From: JAADHI01 sp964451325
GTDB taxonomy: Bacteria; Nitrospirota; Nitrospiria; SBBL01; JAADHI01
DNA length: 64,000 bases
Direction: 5' to 3'
Assembly: GCA_964451325.1 (NCBI GenBank)
Contig: CAYVHO010000001.1
Span: 1 to 64,000, forward strand
Shown here: piece by piece, positions 8,708 to 18,029 of the stretch
Layout: each line of letters starts with the position of its first letter
Position numbering within the stretch: the stretch's first letter is position 1
Made by a program: the position numbers and the translations under genes
The notes under the pieces: generated by a model
Seen by the model: only the letters and a program-made list of their open reading frames with translations
Database searches by the model: none
What the model was told of the DNA's origin: nothing

Positions 8708-10729
8708 ATGAGTCTTGACCAACAAAAACTAGACACGCTCTGCATCAATACCATCCGTATGCTTTCCGCAGATGGCGTTCAAAAAGCAGGCTGTGGGCAT
8801 CCCGGCACACCGATGGGACTTGCACCTTTGGCCTACTTGCTTTGGACGCAATTTTTAAAACACAATCCCAAAAACCCCGATTGGGCCGACCGTGACCGTT
8901 TTGTGCTCTCGGCAGGTCATGCCTCCATGTTGATTTACAGCCTATTGCATCTTTCGGGTTACGATCTTTCTCTGGATGACCTGAAGGCCTTCCGACAATC
9001 CGGTAGCAAGACACCGGGACATCCCGAATATGGTCATACCTCAGGCATTGAAACCACGACCGGGCCACTCGGTCAGGGGTTTTCAAATGGCGTGGGCATG
9101 GCTATGACAGAACGCGTGCTCGCCGCACGTTTTAACCGACCCGATCAAAACATTGTCGATCACTACACCTATCTGATTGCAGGGGACGGCGACCTGATGG
9201 AAGGCGTCTCTGCTGAGGCGGCTTCTTTGGCGGGACACCTTCAACTCGGAAAACTCATCTGTTTTTATGACGATAATAAAATCACCATTGAAGGAAAAAC
9301 AGATCTCGCTTTCACAGAAGATGTGGGCGCACGGTTTGAAGCCTACGGCTGGCACCTCATCCGTGTGGGCAATGTTTCCGGAGTTGAAGATTTTGAAAAA
9401 CTTTCAACGGCCATCCATAACGCACAAACAGAAACAGGACGACCTTCTCTTTTAATCGTTGAAACCAATATCGGCTTTGGCAGCCCTAACCGTCAAGACA
9501 CCAGCAAAGCCCACGGGGAAGCCCTGGGGGCTGAAGAAATCAAGCTGAGCAAAGAGAATCTTAATTGGCCGCTGGAACCTGATTTTTATGTGCCTGAAGA
9601 AACACGCGCCCAGTTTTCAAAATCCGAAGAAAAAGGCCAAGGTGCAGAAAGCACGTGGAACAAATCCTGGCAGCGCTATCAAAAAACCCATCCCGACTTG
9701 GCCTTAGCCTGGCAAGCCGCAATGCAAGGCGAACTACCCACAGGATGGGATGAAGCCATCACAAATTTCAAAGCAGAAGGTGCGGCCGCCACCCGGAAAA
9801 CTTCAGGACAGATTTTAAACGCGCTCGCGGAAAAACTGCCGACATTGATCGGCGGTTCCGCCGATCTTGCTCCCTCAAATAACACCCATTTAAAGGCCTT
9901 TGGCGATATCAGTGCCGATGATTTTAGTGGACGCAATATCCACTTCGGTGTGCGTGAACATGCCATGGGCGGCATCTTAAACGGTATGGCCTTGCACGGC
10001 GGCGTCATCCCCTACGGTGGGACTTTCCTTGTTTTTTCCGATTACATGCGGCCCGCGATTCGACTGGCGGCATTGATGGGCCTGCCTGTTATTTATGTCT
10101 TTACCCACGACAGCATTGGCCTGGGTGAAGATGGGCCGACCCATCAGCCTGTAGAACATGTGGCGGCATTGAGGGCCATTCCCAATCTTTCCGTCATTCG
10201 ACCAGCTGATGCGACAGAAACCGCCGTGGCCTGGCAACTCGCCATTTCTCACCGCACCGGCCCGACAGCACTCATTCTCACACGGCAAGGGCTGCCGCTA
10301 CTGGATTACAGTCAGGTTGCATCCGAGGATATTAAAAAAGGGGCTTATGTCCTAAGCGGTCAGGAACACAAAAATCCGGCCCTGTGCTTCATTGCGACCG
10401 GATCTGAGGTACAATTGGCCGTAGCCGCAAGCAAAACACTCTCGAATGAAGGTGTGCCTGTGCGTGTCGTGAGTATGCCAAGTTGGGAACACTTTGAGAA
10501 ACAGAGTCAAGCCTATCGACAATCGGTCTTGCCAAAAACAGGTTCCGCAATTTTAGCGATTGAAGCCGGCACGACCTTTGGCTGGGAGCGGTATACAGGT
10601 GCAAATGGTGCCGTCATCGGCATAGACCGCTTCGGCGCATCCGCACCCATTGGCGATTTGATGAAAACTTACGGCTTCACGGTAGAAAATGTCTTGAAAA
10701 AAGCAAGAGCGCTTTTGAAGTCATCCTAA
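8708..10729 (+). CDS. tkt: Transketolase
   Basis: At 673 residues this is a full-length thiamine-diphosphate enzyme. Visible features are the N-terminal G-H-P-G-x-P-M-G-x-A-P, the ThDP/metal motif G-D-G-D-L-M-E-G-V with downstream D-D-N, and the pyrimidine domain stretches H-D-S-I-G-L-G-E-D-G-P-T-H-Q-P-V-E. It transfers two-carbon ketol units in the non-oxidative pentose phosphate pathway, in the cytoplasm. It lies in an operon-like run with transaldolase, phosphoglucose isomerase and pyrophosphatase. Spacing to tal is 26 bp with an AAGGAG site. Confidence 0.97.
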   Translation: MSLDQQKLDTLCINTIRMLSADGVQKAGCGHPGTPMGLAPLAYLLWTQFLKHNPKNPDWADRDRFVLSAGHASMLIYSLLHLSGYDLSLDDLKAFRQSGSKTPGHPEYGHTSGIETTTGPLGQGFSNGVGMAMTERVLAARFNRPDQNIVDHYTYLIAGDGDLMEGVSAEAASLAGHLQLGKLICFYDDNKITIEGKTDLAFTEDVGARFEAYGWHLIRVGNVSGVEDFEKLSTAIHNAQTETGRPSLLIVETNIGFGSPNRQDTSKAHGEALGAEEIKLSKENLNWPLEPDFYVPEETRAQFSKSEEKGQGAESTWNKSWQRYQKTHPDLALAWQAAMQGELPTGWDEAITNFKAEGAAATRKTSGQILNALAEKLPTLIGGSADLAPSNNTHLKAFGDISADDFSGRNIHFGVREHAMGGILNGMALHGGVIPYGGTFLVFSDYMRPAIRLAALMGLPVIYVFTHDSIGLGEDGPTHQPVEHVAALRAIPNLSVIRPADATETAVAWQLAISHRTGPTALILTRQGLPLLDYSQVASEDIKKGAYVLSGQEHKNPALCFIATGSEVQLAVAASKTLSNEGVPVRVVSMPSWEHFEKQSQAYRQSVLPKTGSAILAIEAGTTFGWERYTGANGAVIGIDRFGASAPIGDLMKTYGFTVENVLKKARALLKSS

Positions 10730-10755
10730 AAGTTATTGCAAAGGAGTATCGCATC

Positions 10756-11889
10756 ATGGCAAATAATCCACTTACAGAACTCAGAACCTTCGGGCAATCC
10801 ATTTGGTACGACAACATCCGCCGAGACCTTATTGAATCCGGGGGCTTCAAAAAATTGATTGATGAGGATAAAATGCGAGGGGTCACCTCAAACCCCAGTA
10901 TTTTTGAAAAAGCCATCGCAAACAGTGACGACTACGACAAACAAATTCTGCAGCTCGTCTCCGAAGGAACAAATGACGCAGAAGCCATTTTTGAAGCCCT
11001 GAGTATTCAAGACATCCAGAGGGCAGCCGATATCTTCAAACCGGTTTATGACGAATCTGACGAAGAAGATGGTTATATTTCACTTGAAGTCAGCCCCCTG
11101 CTCTCCGATCTCGAAGAAAAAACCGTTCAGGCGGCCTTGGATATTTTCACACGTGTCAACCGTCCCAATATCATGATCAAAGTCCCTGCCACCGAAGCGG
11201 GTATTCGGGCGCACGAACGACTCATTGGCATGGGCATTCCCATCAACATGACACTCATTTTTTCACTGGACTGTTACGAAGCCGTCGCAAAAGCCTATAT
11301 CAATGGCCTGAAATTATTAAATGACACTGGACAACCCATGGGCAAAGTCCGTTCTGTTGCCTCTGTGTTTGTCAGCCGTATTGATACCGCTGTCGATTCG
11401 CTCATTGCATCAAAAACTGAAGATTCATCCAATGGGTTTGCCGGGAAAGTGGCCATTGCCAATTCAAAAATGATCTATCAAAAATTTCTGACGCTTTTCC
11501 AAACACCCGATTTTCTCGCACTCAAAAAACTCGGCGCCCATGTACAAAGACCGCTTTGGGGCAGTACAGGTACAAAAAATCCGAATTATTCCGACGTGCT
11601 TTATATTGAAGAGCTGATTGGCCCACATACCGTCAATACCGCACCACCCGCAACAATCGACGCCTTTCGAGATCATGGCAAACTGCGTTTTAGCATCGAA
11701 GAAGATGTTCCTGCCGCAGAAGCCGTTTTAGACGAACTGAAAAGCGGCGGAATTGACTTAAATGCCATCACAAAAGACTTGCAGGAAGCCGGGGTTAAAG
11801 CCTTTGCTGATTCTTATAAAAACCTACTGGCGGCCATCACAGAAAAAAAAAGGAGACTGCTTGATCAACACAGGATGCACTACAGCTGA
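10756..11889 (+). CDS. tal: Transaldolase
   Basis: The 377-residue protein belongs to the longer TalB-like group found in cyanobacteria and actinobacteria. The Schiff-base lysine sits in P-N-I-M-I-K-V-P-A-T near residue 140, and V-T-S-N-P-S-I-F is near residue 45. It exchanges dihydroxyacetone units between sugar phosphates. The last 29 bases overlap the isomerase gene. In some bacteria transaldolase and phosphoglucose isomerase of exactly these types are one fused protein; here they are separate but overlapping. Confidence 0.95.
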   Translation: MANNPLTELRTFGQSIWYDNIRRDLIESGGFKKLIDEDKMRGVTSNPSIFEKAIANSDDYDKQILQLVSEGTNDAEAIFEALSIQDIQRAADIFKPVYDESDEEDGYISLEVSPLLSDLEEKTVQAALDIFTRVNRPNIMIKVPATEAGIRAHERLIGMGIPINMTLIFSLDCYEAVAKAYINGLKLLNDTGQPMGKVRSVASVFVSRIDTAVDSLIASKTEDSSNGFAGKVAIANSKMIYQKFLTLFQTPDFLALKKLGAHVQRPLWGSTGTKNPNYSDVLYIEELIGPHTVNTAPPATIDAFRDHGKLRFSIEEDVPAAEAVLDELKSGGIDLNAITKDLQEAGVKAFADSYKNLLAAITEKKRRLLDQHRMHYS

Positions 11890-13561
11890 CTTAGGGGATT
11901 TTGAGCATGTAGTCCAAGAAACACTGGGCGCCCTGCAAAAACAAAATATCGCCGGACGGCTTTGGGCGCAAGACCCCACGCTTTGGAAAAGTGATGCGGC
12001 AATTCAGGAAAAAATAAAAAATCGCCTGGGATGGCTCAATCTCGTCGAAGACATGCCAAAGCTTATTGAAGAGCTTACCGACTTTTCTACATCAATCAAA
12101 GCGGCTGGGTTTAAAGATGTCTTCCTGCTCGGCATGGGCGGAAGCAGCCTCTGCCCCGAAGTCCTCAAACAAACCTTTTCATCTGCACCCGGTTACCCCC
12201 GTCTTACGGTACTCGATACCACAGACCCTAAAACCATACAAAACGCCGAGACATCGTGTGAGCTCAAAAAAACACTCTTTATCTTAGCAAGTAAATCAGG
12301 CAGCACGATTGAAATGTTGTCCCTCTATCGTTATTTTTCCGCCAAGCTTCAGACCATCGTCGGGGCGGATATCGGTAGTCAGTTTGTCGCCATTACCGAT
12401 GCCGGCAGCCCTCTGGAACACATTGCTGTCGAAAAAAAATTCCGACATGTTTTTACGACCCCCTCGGACGTGGGAGGACGCTATTCCGCGCTGACTTATT
12501 TTGGACTGCTGCCCGCAGCATTACTCGGCATGGAACTAAACCCCTTCCGAGAAAGTGCAGAGGCCATGGTGCAAGATTGTGCCGCATCCCAGCCCGTCTC
12601 GCAAAATCCCGCCATTCTTCTGGGTGCGATTTTAGGAAAATTAAGCGAAGCAGGACGAAACAAACTCACTTTTATTGCTTCAACATCTCTATCCTATTTT
12701 GGTATTTGGGCGGAACAACTCATCGCAGAAAGCACGGGAAAAGAAGGCAAAGGCCTCATTCCCATTGATCACGAAGGTCTTGGAGATCCAGCCGTTTATG
12801 GCAATGACCGCCTTTTTGTCTATCTGCGATTACAATCAGATGACTGTCGTCAATTGGATCACGTCTTCTCGGCACTTCAAAAAGCAGGACATCCTGTTGT
12901 GCAGATCGACCTCAAAACCCGCAACGATCTGGCAGGAGAATTCTTTCGTTGGGAAATGGCCACCGCCGTCACAGGGCTGATCCTGAAGGTCAATCCCTTT
13001 GACGAACCCAATGTTTCAGAAAGCAAAGACAATACAATGGCTGTGCTTACACAGTTTGAAAAAACAGGGCAATTGGTCTTCCCCCCTGCACAAAATTATG
13101 AAGGAGGCATTGCGCTTTCAGGTGATATTGGCGCTCAGCCAAACCCTGAGCTCGCACAAACCCTCGATACTTTTTTAAAGCATGCAAATGAAAATAGCTA
13201 TGTCGCCTTAATGGCTTATTTCGCGTCTTCAAAAAAATACCATGCACTTTTACAAACACTGCGCATAAAAATCCGTGATAAGTACCACCTCGCAACCACC
13301 TTGGGTTACGGGCCACGTTTTCTGCACTCCACGGGACAATTGCACAAAGGCGGGAAAAGAAACGGCTTGTTTATTCAATTTACCATCGATGAAAAAGTAG
13401 ATCTCGCTATTCCAGAAGCAAGCTACAGCTTCGGGGTTTTAAAACGCGCACAAGCCCTGGGCGATTTTCATTCCCTCGTCCGTCACAAACTGCAAGTCCT
13501 GGACATTCGACTGGGCAAAAATTTTGAACGCAGCTTAGAAAAAGTCATTCACTCGCTTTAA
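11861..13561 (+). CDS. pgi: Glucose-6-phosphate isomerase (Tal-Pgi C-terminal type)
   Basis: This is a 566-residue SIS-domain sugar isomerase. Phosphate-binding S-K-S-G-S-T is preceded by the G-M-G-G-S-S-L-C-P-E-V block and followed by S-D-V-G-G-R-Y-S-A-L-T, matching the isomerase half of bifunctional transaldolase/phosphoglucose isomerases. It interconverts glucose-6-P and fructose-6-P. I place the start at TTG because AAGGAG lies 5 bp upstream; it lies inside the end of tal, giving a 29-base overlap and likely coupling. A farther upstream ATG in the same frame has no support. Confidence 0.9.
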   Translation: MINTGCTTADLGDFEHVVQETLGALQKQNIAGRLWAQDPTLWKSDAAIQEKIKNRLGWLNLVEDMPKLIEELTDFSTSIKAAGFKDVFLLGMGGSSLCPEVLKQTFSSAPGYPRLTVLDTTDPKTIQNAETSCELKKTLFILASKSGSTIEMLSLYRYFSAKLQTIVGADIGSQFVAITDAGSPLEHIAVEKKFRHVFTTPSDVGGRYSALTYFGLLPAALLGMELNPFRESAEAMVQDCAASQPVSQNPAILLGAILGKLSEAGRNKLTFIASTSLSYFGIWAEQLIAESTGKEGKGLIPIDHEGLGDPAVYGNDRLFVYLRLQSDDCRQLDHVFSALQKAGHPVVQIDLKTRNDLAGEFFRWEMATAVTGLILKVNPFDEPNVSESKDNTMAVLTQFEKTGQLVFPPAQNYEGGIALSGDIGAQPNPELAQTLDTFLKHANENSYVALMAYFASSKKYHALLQTLRIKIRDKYHLATTLGYGPRFLHSTGQLHKGGKRNGLFIQFTIDEKVDLAIPEASYSFGVLKRAQALGDFHSLVRHKLQVLDIRLGKNFERSLEKVIHSL

Positions 13562-13742
13562 AAAAGCGGCAAAGGACAATCACAAAAAGAGGGTCTTGCA
13601 GAAAAAAAGTGACACGGGAAAATAACATGAATCGCCCCCACGCTTTCTTCACTTGCCTTTCTTGCAAACAATCCCCTACACTGCACGCGTTTTTCTAGAC
13701 CCAAAACTCATTGTTCATCCTGACTAAAATAAGAGGTATTGC

Positions 13743-14351
13743 ATGTCTGATTCATATTCTCAATCCCGTCCCCATCCTTGGCATGGTCTGGAAATAGGCG
13801 TTGATGCGCCACAGACTGTTCGTGTTTATATTGAAATGACGCCACTCGACCTGGTTAAATACGAAATCGATAAGGATACGGGTTATCTCACTTTAGATCG
13901 GCCCTTACGTGCTTCTTCACAGTTGCCCGCGCTCTATGGTTTTATCCCCAGAACCTATTGTGGAGATTCTGTCGCGACCTTGATGGACGGTTCTGATATC
14001 GGTGACGGAGACGCACTCGATATCTGTGTTTTTAGTGAAAGACCGGTCACACGGGCTGAGATTATTTTAGATGCCCGGGTGATTGGCGGTGTGCCCATGT
14101 TGGATGATGGTGAGGCCGATGACAAAATTATTGCCGTCGTCGTAAAAGATGCGGCATGGGGCAATATTACCGATATTTCCGAATTTCCTAAAATTCTGGT
14201 TGAGCGGGTTCAGCACTATTTCTTGACCTACAAACAAATTCCGGGAAAAGAAAGCACCGTTCATATTGGTGAGGCCTACGGACGAGCGCATGCCGAGACC
14301 GTGATTAAGGCCTCCATGGCCGATTACGCCGCAAAATTTCCACAAGACTGA
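13743..14351 (+). CDS. ppa: Inorganic pyrophosphatase, family I
   Basis: The 202-residue soluble pyrophosphatase has the metal-binding signature D-G-D-A-L-D-I (the D-x-D-x-x-D triad), preceded by Y-G-F-I-P-R-T-Y-C-G-D. The later E-A-D-D-K-I-I-A-V and the C-terminal K-x-x-P-G-K match the family. It hydrolyses PPi and drives biosynthetic reactions. An approximately 180-bp gap separates it from pgi, so it may have its own promoter. A strong intrinsic terminator follows. Confidence 0.95.
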   Translation: MSDSYSQSRPHPWHGLEIGVDAPQTVRVYIEMTPLDLVKYEIDKDTGYLTLDRPLRASSQLPALYGFIPRTYCGDSVATLMDGSDIGDGDALDICVFSERPVTRAEIILDARVIGGVPMLDDGEADDKIIAVVVKDAAWGNITDISEFPKILVERVQHYFLTYKQIPGKESTVHIGEAYGRAHAETVIKASMADYAAKFPQD

Positions 14352-14380
14352 TCTGAGTTTTTAAGCAAGCCTCATCTTTT

Positions 14381-14426
14381 TGGGCGAGAGACAGAACAAG
14401 ATTTTCTCCTTCTCTCGCCCATTTTT
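14381..14426 (+). terminator. Rho-independent terminator after ppa
   Basis: An 11-bp perfect stem (TGGGCGAGAGA / TCTCTCGCCCA) with a 19-nt loop is followed directly by TTTTT. It closes the carbon-metabolism block before the moxR operon. Confidence 0.85.
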
Positions 14427-14512
14427 ATGGTTTTTTCTCTCTGCCTCAAAAAGCATCTTGTCAATTCTCATTTCTTTTTATAAACTAACACGTTAATCAC
14501 TCAGGGACAGAC

Positions 14513-15475
14513 ATGCATCATCAGGAAACGATACAAGATCTGCGTGCTCACATCAGCACAAAAATTATTGGCCAGGAACGATTAGTGAATCGGCTCTTGG
14601 TTGCACTCCTGGCCGATGGACATCTTTTGGTTGAGGGCGCACCCGGCCTCGCCAAAACACGTGCCATCAAGGTCCTGGGTGAAGGTATTGAAGCCGATTT
14701 TCACCGCATTCAATTTACACCTGACCTCTTGCCTGCCGATTTGACCGGTACCGAAATCTTTCGGCCCCAGGATGGTTCTTTTAAATTTCAAAAAGGCCCG
14801 CTTTTTCACAACTTGGTTTTGTCGGATGAAATCAACCGCGCCCCGGCCAAAGTCCAGTCCGCATTGCTTGAAGCCATGGGTGAACGTCAAATTACCGTGG
14901 GTTCCGTGACCTATCCGCTGCCGGAACTCTTTTTGGTGATGGCCACACAAAATCCCATTGAACAGGAAGGGACTTATCCTTTGCCCGAGGCCCAACTGGA
15001 TCGGTTTTTGATGCATGTGAACGTTGATTATCCCGATGCTGCAACAGAAGCCGCCATTTTGAATCTGGCACGCGGTGAGGCCCGTCAGAAACAACAAGAA
15101 GAGGCCTTTACCCCGATTTCTCAAAAAGACATCTTTGCGGCGCGGGAGGAAATACTCGATTTACACATGGCCGAAAACATCGAAGCCTACCTATTACAAA
15201 TTATTTTAGCCACACGAAACCCTGGTACGTATGACAAAGACCTGGGGAAATGGTTGCAATATGGCGCAAGTCCGCGTGCGACGATTGCCTTAGATCGCTG
15301 CGCACGTGCCCACGCCTGGTTGGATGGTCGCGATTTTGTGGGACCGGAGGATATTCAGAGCCTGGCTTTTGATGTCCTGCGTCACCGTGTTTTGCTGAGC
15401 TACGAAGCCGAAGCCGAAGGCATTACACCCGACCATTTTATTGAGGCATTACTTTCTCGTATTGCAGTTCCTTAA
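14513..15475 (+). CDS. moxR: MoxR-family AAA+ ATPase
   Basis: This 320-residue AAA+ protein has Walker A G-A-P-G-L-A-K-T (residues 42-49), Walker B L-V-L-S-D-E-I-N-R-A and a sensor region with A-T-Q-N-P-I-E-Q-E-G-T-Y-P-L-P-E-A-Q-L-D-R-F, all characteristic of MoxR. MoxR ATPases act as chaperones, usually with VWA-domain partners. It is the first gene of a six-gene run with DUF58, DUF4381 and Bat proteins; the DUF58 gene starts 6 bp downstream. Confidence 0.93.
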   Translation: MHHQETIQDLRAHISTKIIGQERLVNRLLVALLADGHLLVEGAPGLAKTRAIKVLGEGIEADFHRIQFTPDLLPADLTGTEIFRPQDGSFKFQKGPLFHNLVLSDEINRAPAKVQSALLEAMGERQITVGSVTYPLPELFLVMATQNPIEQEGTYPLPEAQLDRFLMHVNVDYPDAATEAAILNLARGEARQKQQEEAFTPISQKDIFAAREEILDLHMAENIEAYLLQIILATRNPGTYDKDLGKWLQYGASPRATIALDRCARAHAWLDGRDFVGPEDIQSLAFDVLRHRVLLSYEAEAEGITPDHFIEALLSRIAVP

Positions 15476-15481
15476 TTAAAA

Positions 15482-16489
15482 ATGTCTTTCGGATTTAAAA
15501 AACAAAGTTTATCTTCTCCTGTTCTGGATCAATCGTCCAAGCCTGCTTTGATTTCAGATCCCGTACAGCTCAGTAAAGCAGCACTGATCGGGCTGCATAG
15601 ACCCTCGGCAGCACTTCTCTTAAAATCTTCAAAAATTCGTGCCCAGCAGGGCGGGCAATATCTTTCGCCTTTTAAGGGCCGGGGCATGGAGTTTGATGAA
15701 GTGCGTCCTTACGAGCCGGGGGATGACGTGCGCACGATTGATTGGCGGGTAACGGCGCGCACAGGAAAACCGCATACCAAACGTTTTCGGGAAGAGCGAG
15801 AGCGTTCGGTTTTATTTTGGGTGGATTATCGTGCACCCATGTTTTTTGCAACGCGGGGGGTTTTTAAGTCCGTTTTTGCGGCCCATGCCGCGGCACTTCT
15901 GGCTTGGAGTGCTGTTCGCCACGGCGACCGTTTGGGTGCACTTGTTTTTTCGGAGACACAACATAAAGAGATTCGTCCACAGCGTGGCAAAAAAGGCGTT
16001 CTGCATTTTATTCAGGCCTTGGTAAAATATCATGTGCGAGAGGCACAAAGTGCAGCAGTGCAAACCCAGGAAGCCTCTGAGTCCGCGGCCTCACAGTCCT
16101 TAATGCGTTTGCGCCGTGTGGCCCGACCCGGGAGCCTCGTTTTTTTAATGAGTGATTTTCGTGCCATGGGGGCGCAGAGTGAGGCCCATTTGGCACAACT
16201 TTCGCGACATTGTGACGTGCTTATGTTTTCTATTTCAGATGCCCTGGAACGAAGCCTGCCCCCTGCGGGTCACTATCGTCTCACACAGGGAACAAAGTCT
16301 CTCACCTTGGATACCCATCAGCAAAGCTTGCGCGAAACTTATCACGAAAAATTTGAGACCCGACACGCCGACTTGAAAGCCCTCTCGCGACGTTACGGGA
16401 TCTATCTCCTCTCCGCTTCGACCACAGATGATCCTTTGTTGACCCTGCAACGCGGACTCGGCCAACAAAGCAGACGGAGAGGGGTTTAA
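15482..16489 (+). CDS. DUF58 domain protein
   Basis: A 335-residue protein with the DUF58 core signature G-R-G-M-E-F-D-E-V-R-P-Y-E-P-G-D-D-V-R-T-I-D-W near residues 61-83. It is followed by a VWA-like C-terminal half containing a F-L-M-S-D-F motif. DUF58 proteins accompany MoxR and Bat genes in many bacteria, where they probably form part of the chaperone/VWA complex. No transmembrane segment is evident. The stop codon overlaps the next ATG by one base. Confidence 0.9.
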   Translation: MSFGFKKQSLSSPVLDQSSKPALISDPVQLSKAALIGLHRPSAALLLKSSKIRAQQGGQYLSPFKGRGMEFDEVRPYEPGDDVRTIDWRVTARTGKPHTKRFREERERSVLFWVDYRAPMFFATRGVFKSVFAAHAAALLAWSAVRHGDRLGALVFSETQHKEIRPQRGKKGVLHFIQALVKYHVREAQSAAVQTQEASESAASQSLMRLRRVARPGSLVFLMSDFRAMGAQSEAHLAQLSRHCDVLMFSISDALERSLPPAGHYRLTQGTKSLTLDTHQQSLRETYHEKFETRHADLKALSRRYGIYLLSASTTDDPLLTLQRGLGQQSRRRGV

Positions 16490-16989
16490 TGGACGGCCCG
16501 GCAACACTCACCTTACGTGATATTCATTTGCCTGAGGCCATTTCCTGGTGGCCCCCTGCACCCGGCTGGTGGGTTTTATTGGGCTTCTGTTTTTTGATTG
16601 TATTTTCTGTCTGGCTCTTTCGTTTGATACAACACAGACGCAGTGTCCGGGTTGCAGCTTTTAGGGAATTACAAATAATCTCGGCTGATTTTTCGCGCGA
16701 AGGGAATACACATCAGTTGGTAAAATCGCTTTCCATTTTACTGCGTCGTATTTGCCTGAGTTATTTTCCCCGCACTGAGGTTGCGGGGCTGACGGGTGAA
16801 AAATGGCTGACATTTCTGGATCATTGTTTGGATTGGGGCAATGTATCCGAGCGTTTTAGTCAGGACGCAGGCCGAACACTGATTACCGCACCTTATCAGG
16901 CGCAGGCCACTTTGCAAGGGGAAGCGTTATTGAAGTTGTGTCAACATTGGATCAAAGCCTTACCCCTTCTAAAAAGGACATCGCGATGA
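16489..16989 (+). CDS. DUF4381 membrane protein of the Bat operon
   Basis: This 166-residue protein has the DUF4381 pattern: an N-terminal D-I-H-L-P-E-x-I-S-W-W-P-x-A-P-G-W-W, one transmembrane helix at about residues 27-47, then a cytoplasmic helical domain. Members sit between DUF58 and the first VWA gene of Bat operons, exactly as here. Its role is unproven; a membrane anchor for the complex is plausible. The ends overlap both neighbours by one to four bases, implying coupled translation. Confidence 0.87.
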   Translation: MDGPATLTLRDIHLPEAISWWPPAPGWWVLLGFCFLIVFSVWLFRLIQHRRSVRVAAFRELQIISADFSREGNTHQLVKSLSILLRRICLSYFPRTEVAGLTGEKWLTFLDHCLDWGNVSERFSQDAGRTLITAPYQAQATLQGEALLKLCQHWIKALPLLKRTSR

Positions 16990-18029
16990 TTCATTTTGAG
17001 TGGTCCTGGCTTTTGTACTTGATTCCCTTGCCTTTGATTTTACGGCGATTTCTCCCGGCGGTCGCACCGGCTCAGGAAGCGGCTTTGCGTGTGCCTTTTT
17101 TATCCGAATTTTCTGAAATGCGAAGCACGACGCGGCAGGTCGGGCCGGGCCGTCTGATTTTGTGGTTGGCTTTTTTAGCCTGGTTTTTTTTGGTGCTTGC
17201 GAGTGCAAGACCACAATGGTTGGGAGAACCAATTGAAATCCCCATCAGTGGTCGTAATCTCATGTTAGCGGTAGATCTTTCCGGCAGTATGGAAGTGGAG
17301 GACTTTGAACTCAATGGGAAAGTCGTCAATCGTTTGACTGCGACGCAGGCCGTCGCCAGCGCGTTTATTGACCGACGGGTGGGAGATCGACTCGGCCTGA
17401 TTCTTTTTGGCCGTCAGGCCTACTTGCAAACCCCCTTAACCTTTGATCGCCTTACCTTAAAGACCCTCTTGCAGGAGGCCGTCATTGGTTTGGCCGGACA
17501 GGAAACCGCCATCGGCGATGCCATTGGTCTGGCGGTCAAACGTCTGCGAGAAAACGATGTGGATACGGGCCAGCGGGTCATGATTTTATTGACCGATGGT
17601 GCAAATACCGCCGGAGAAGTGGAGCCTTTAAAGGCCGCAGAATTGGCCGCGGCAGAAGACCTCAAAATCTACACCATTGGCATCGGTGCAGATGAGATGA
17701 TTGTGCGTTCTTTTTTCGGCTCCCGTAAAATAAATCCCTCAGCCGACTTGGATGAAAAAACCCTCAGGGCCATTGCCGAAAAAACAGGGGGGCAATATTT
17801 TCGTGCGCGGGATACGGCCGCTTTAGCCGAAATCTATACCCTGCTCGACAAACTCGAACCCGTCGAACAAGAGCAGCAGCGTTTTCGCCCCACCAGCGCG
17901 CTCTACCCCTGGCCCTTGGGCGCGGCAGTGATTCTTGTCGGATTGCTCCTTTTGAAACTGAGTCTGCCCGACTTTTCAATGAAAGCGACGTCACCTACAA
18001 AGCGGCAGAATGCAAGGTTTCAATCATGA
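16986..18029 (+). CDS. batA: BatA-like VWA-domain membrane protein
   Basis: The 347-residue protein has two N-terminal hydrophobic segments (about residues 5-22 and 56-75), a VWA domain with the MIDAS motif D-L-S-G-S-M near residue 97, and a C-terminal transmembrane helix. This is the BatA layout. The chosen ATG overlaps the DUF4381 stop (ATGA); an upstream in-frame ATG lies within DUF4381 and lacks support. Bat proteins are linked to stress resistance and envelope function in Bacteroides and Leptospira. Confidence 0.9.
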   Translation: MIHFEWSWLLYLIPLPLILRRFLPAVAPAQEAALRVPFLSEFSEMRSTTRQVGPGRLILWLAFLAWFFLVLASARPQWLGEPIEIPISGRNLMLAVDLSGSMEVEDFELNGKVVNRLTATQAVASAFIDRRVGDRLGLILFGRQAYLQTPLTFDRLTLKTLLQEAVIGLAGQETAIGDAIGLAVKRLRENDVDTGQRVMILLTDGANTAGEVEPLKAAELAAAEDLKIYTIGIGADEMIVRSFFGSRKINPSADLDEKTLRAIAEKTGGQYFRARDTAALAEIYTLLDKLEPVEQEQQRFRPTSALYPWPLGAAVILVGLLLLKLSLPDFSMKATSPTKRQNARFQS

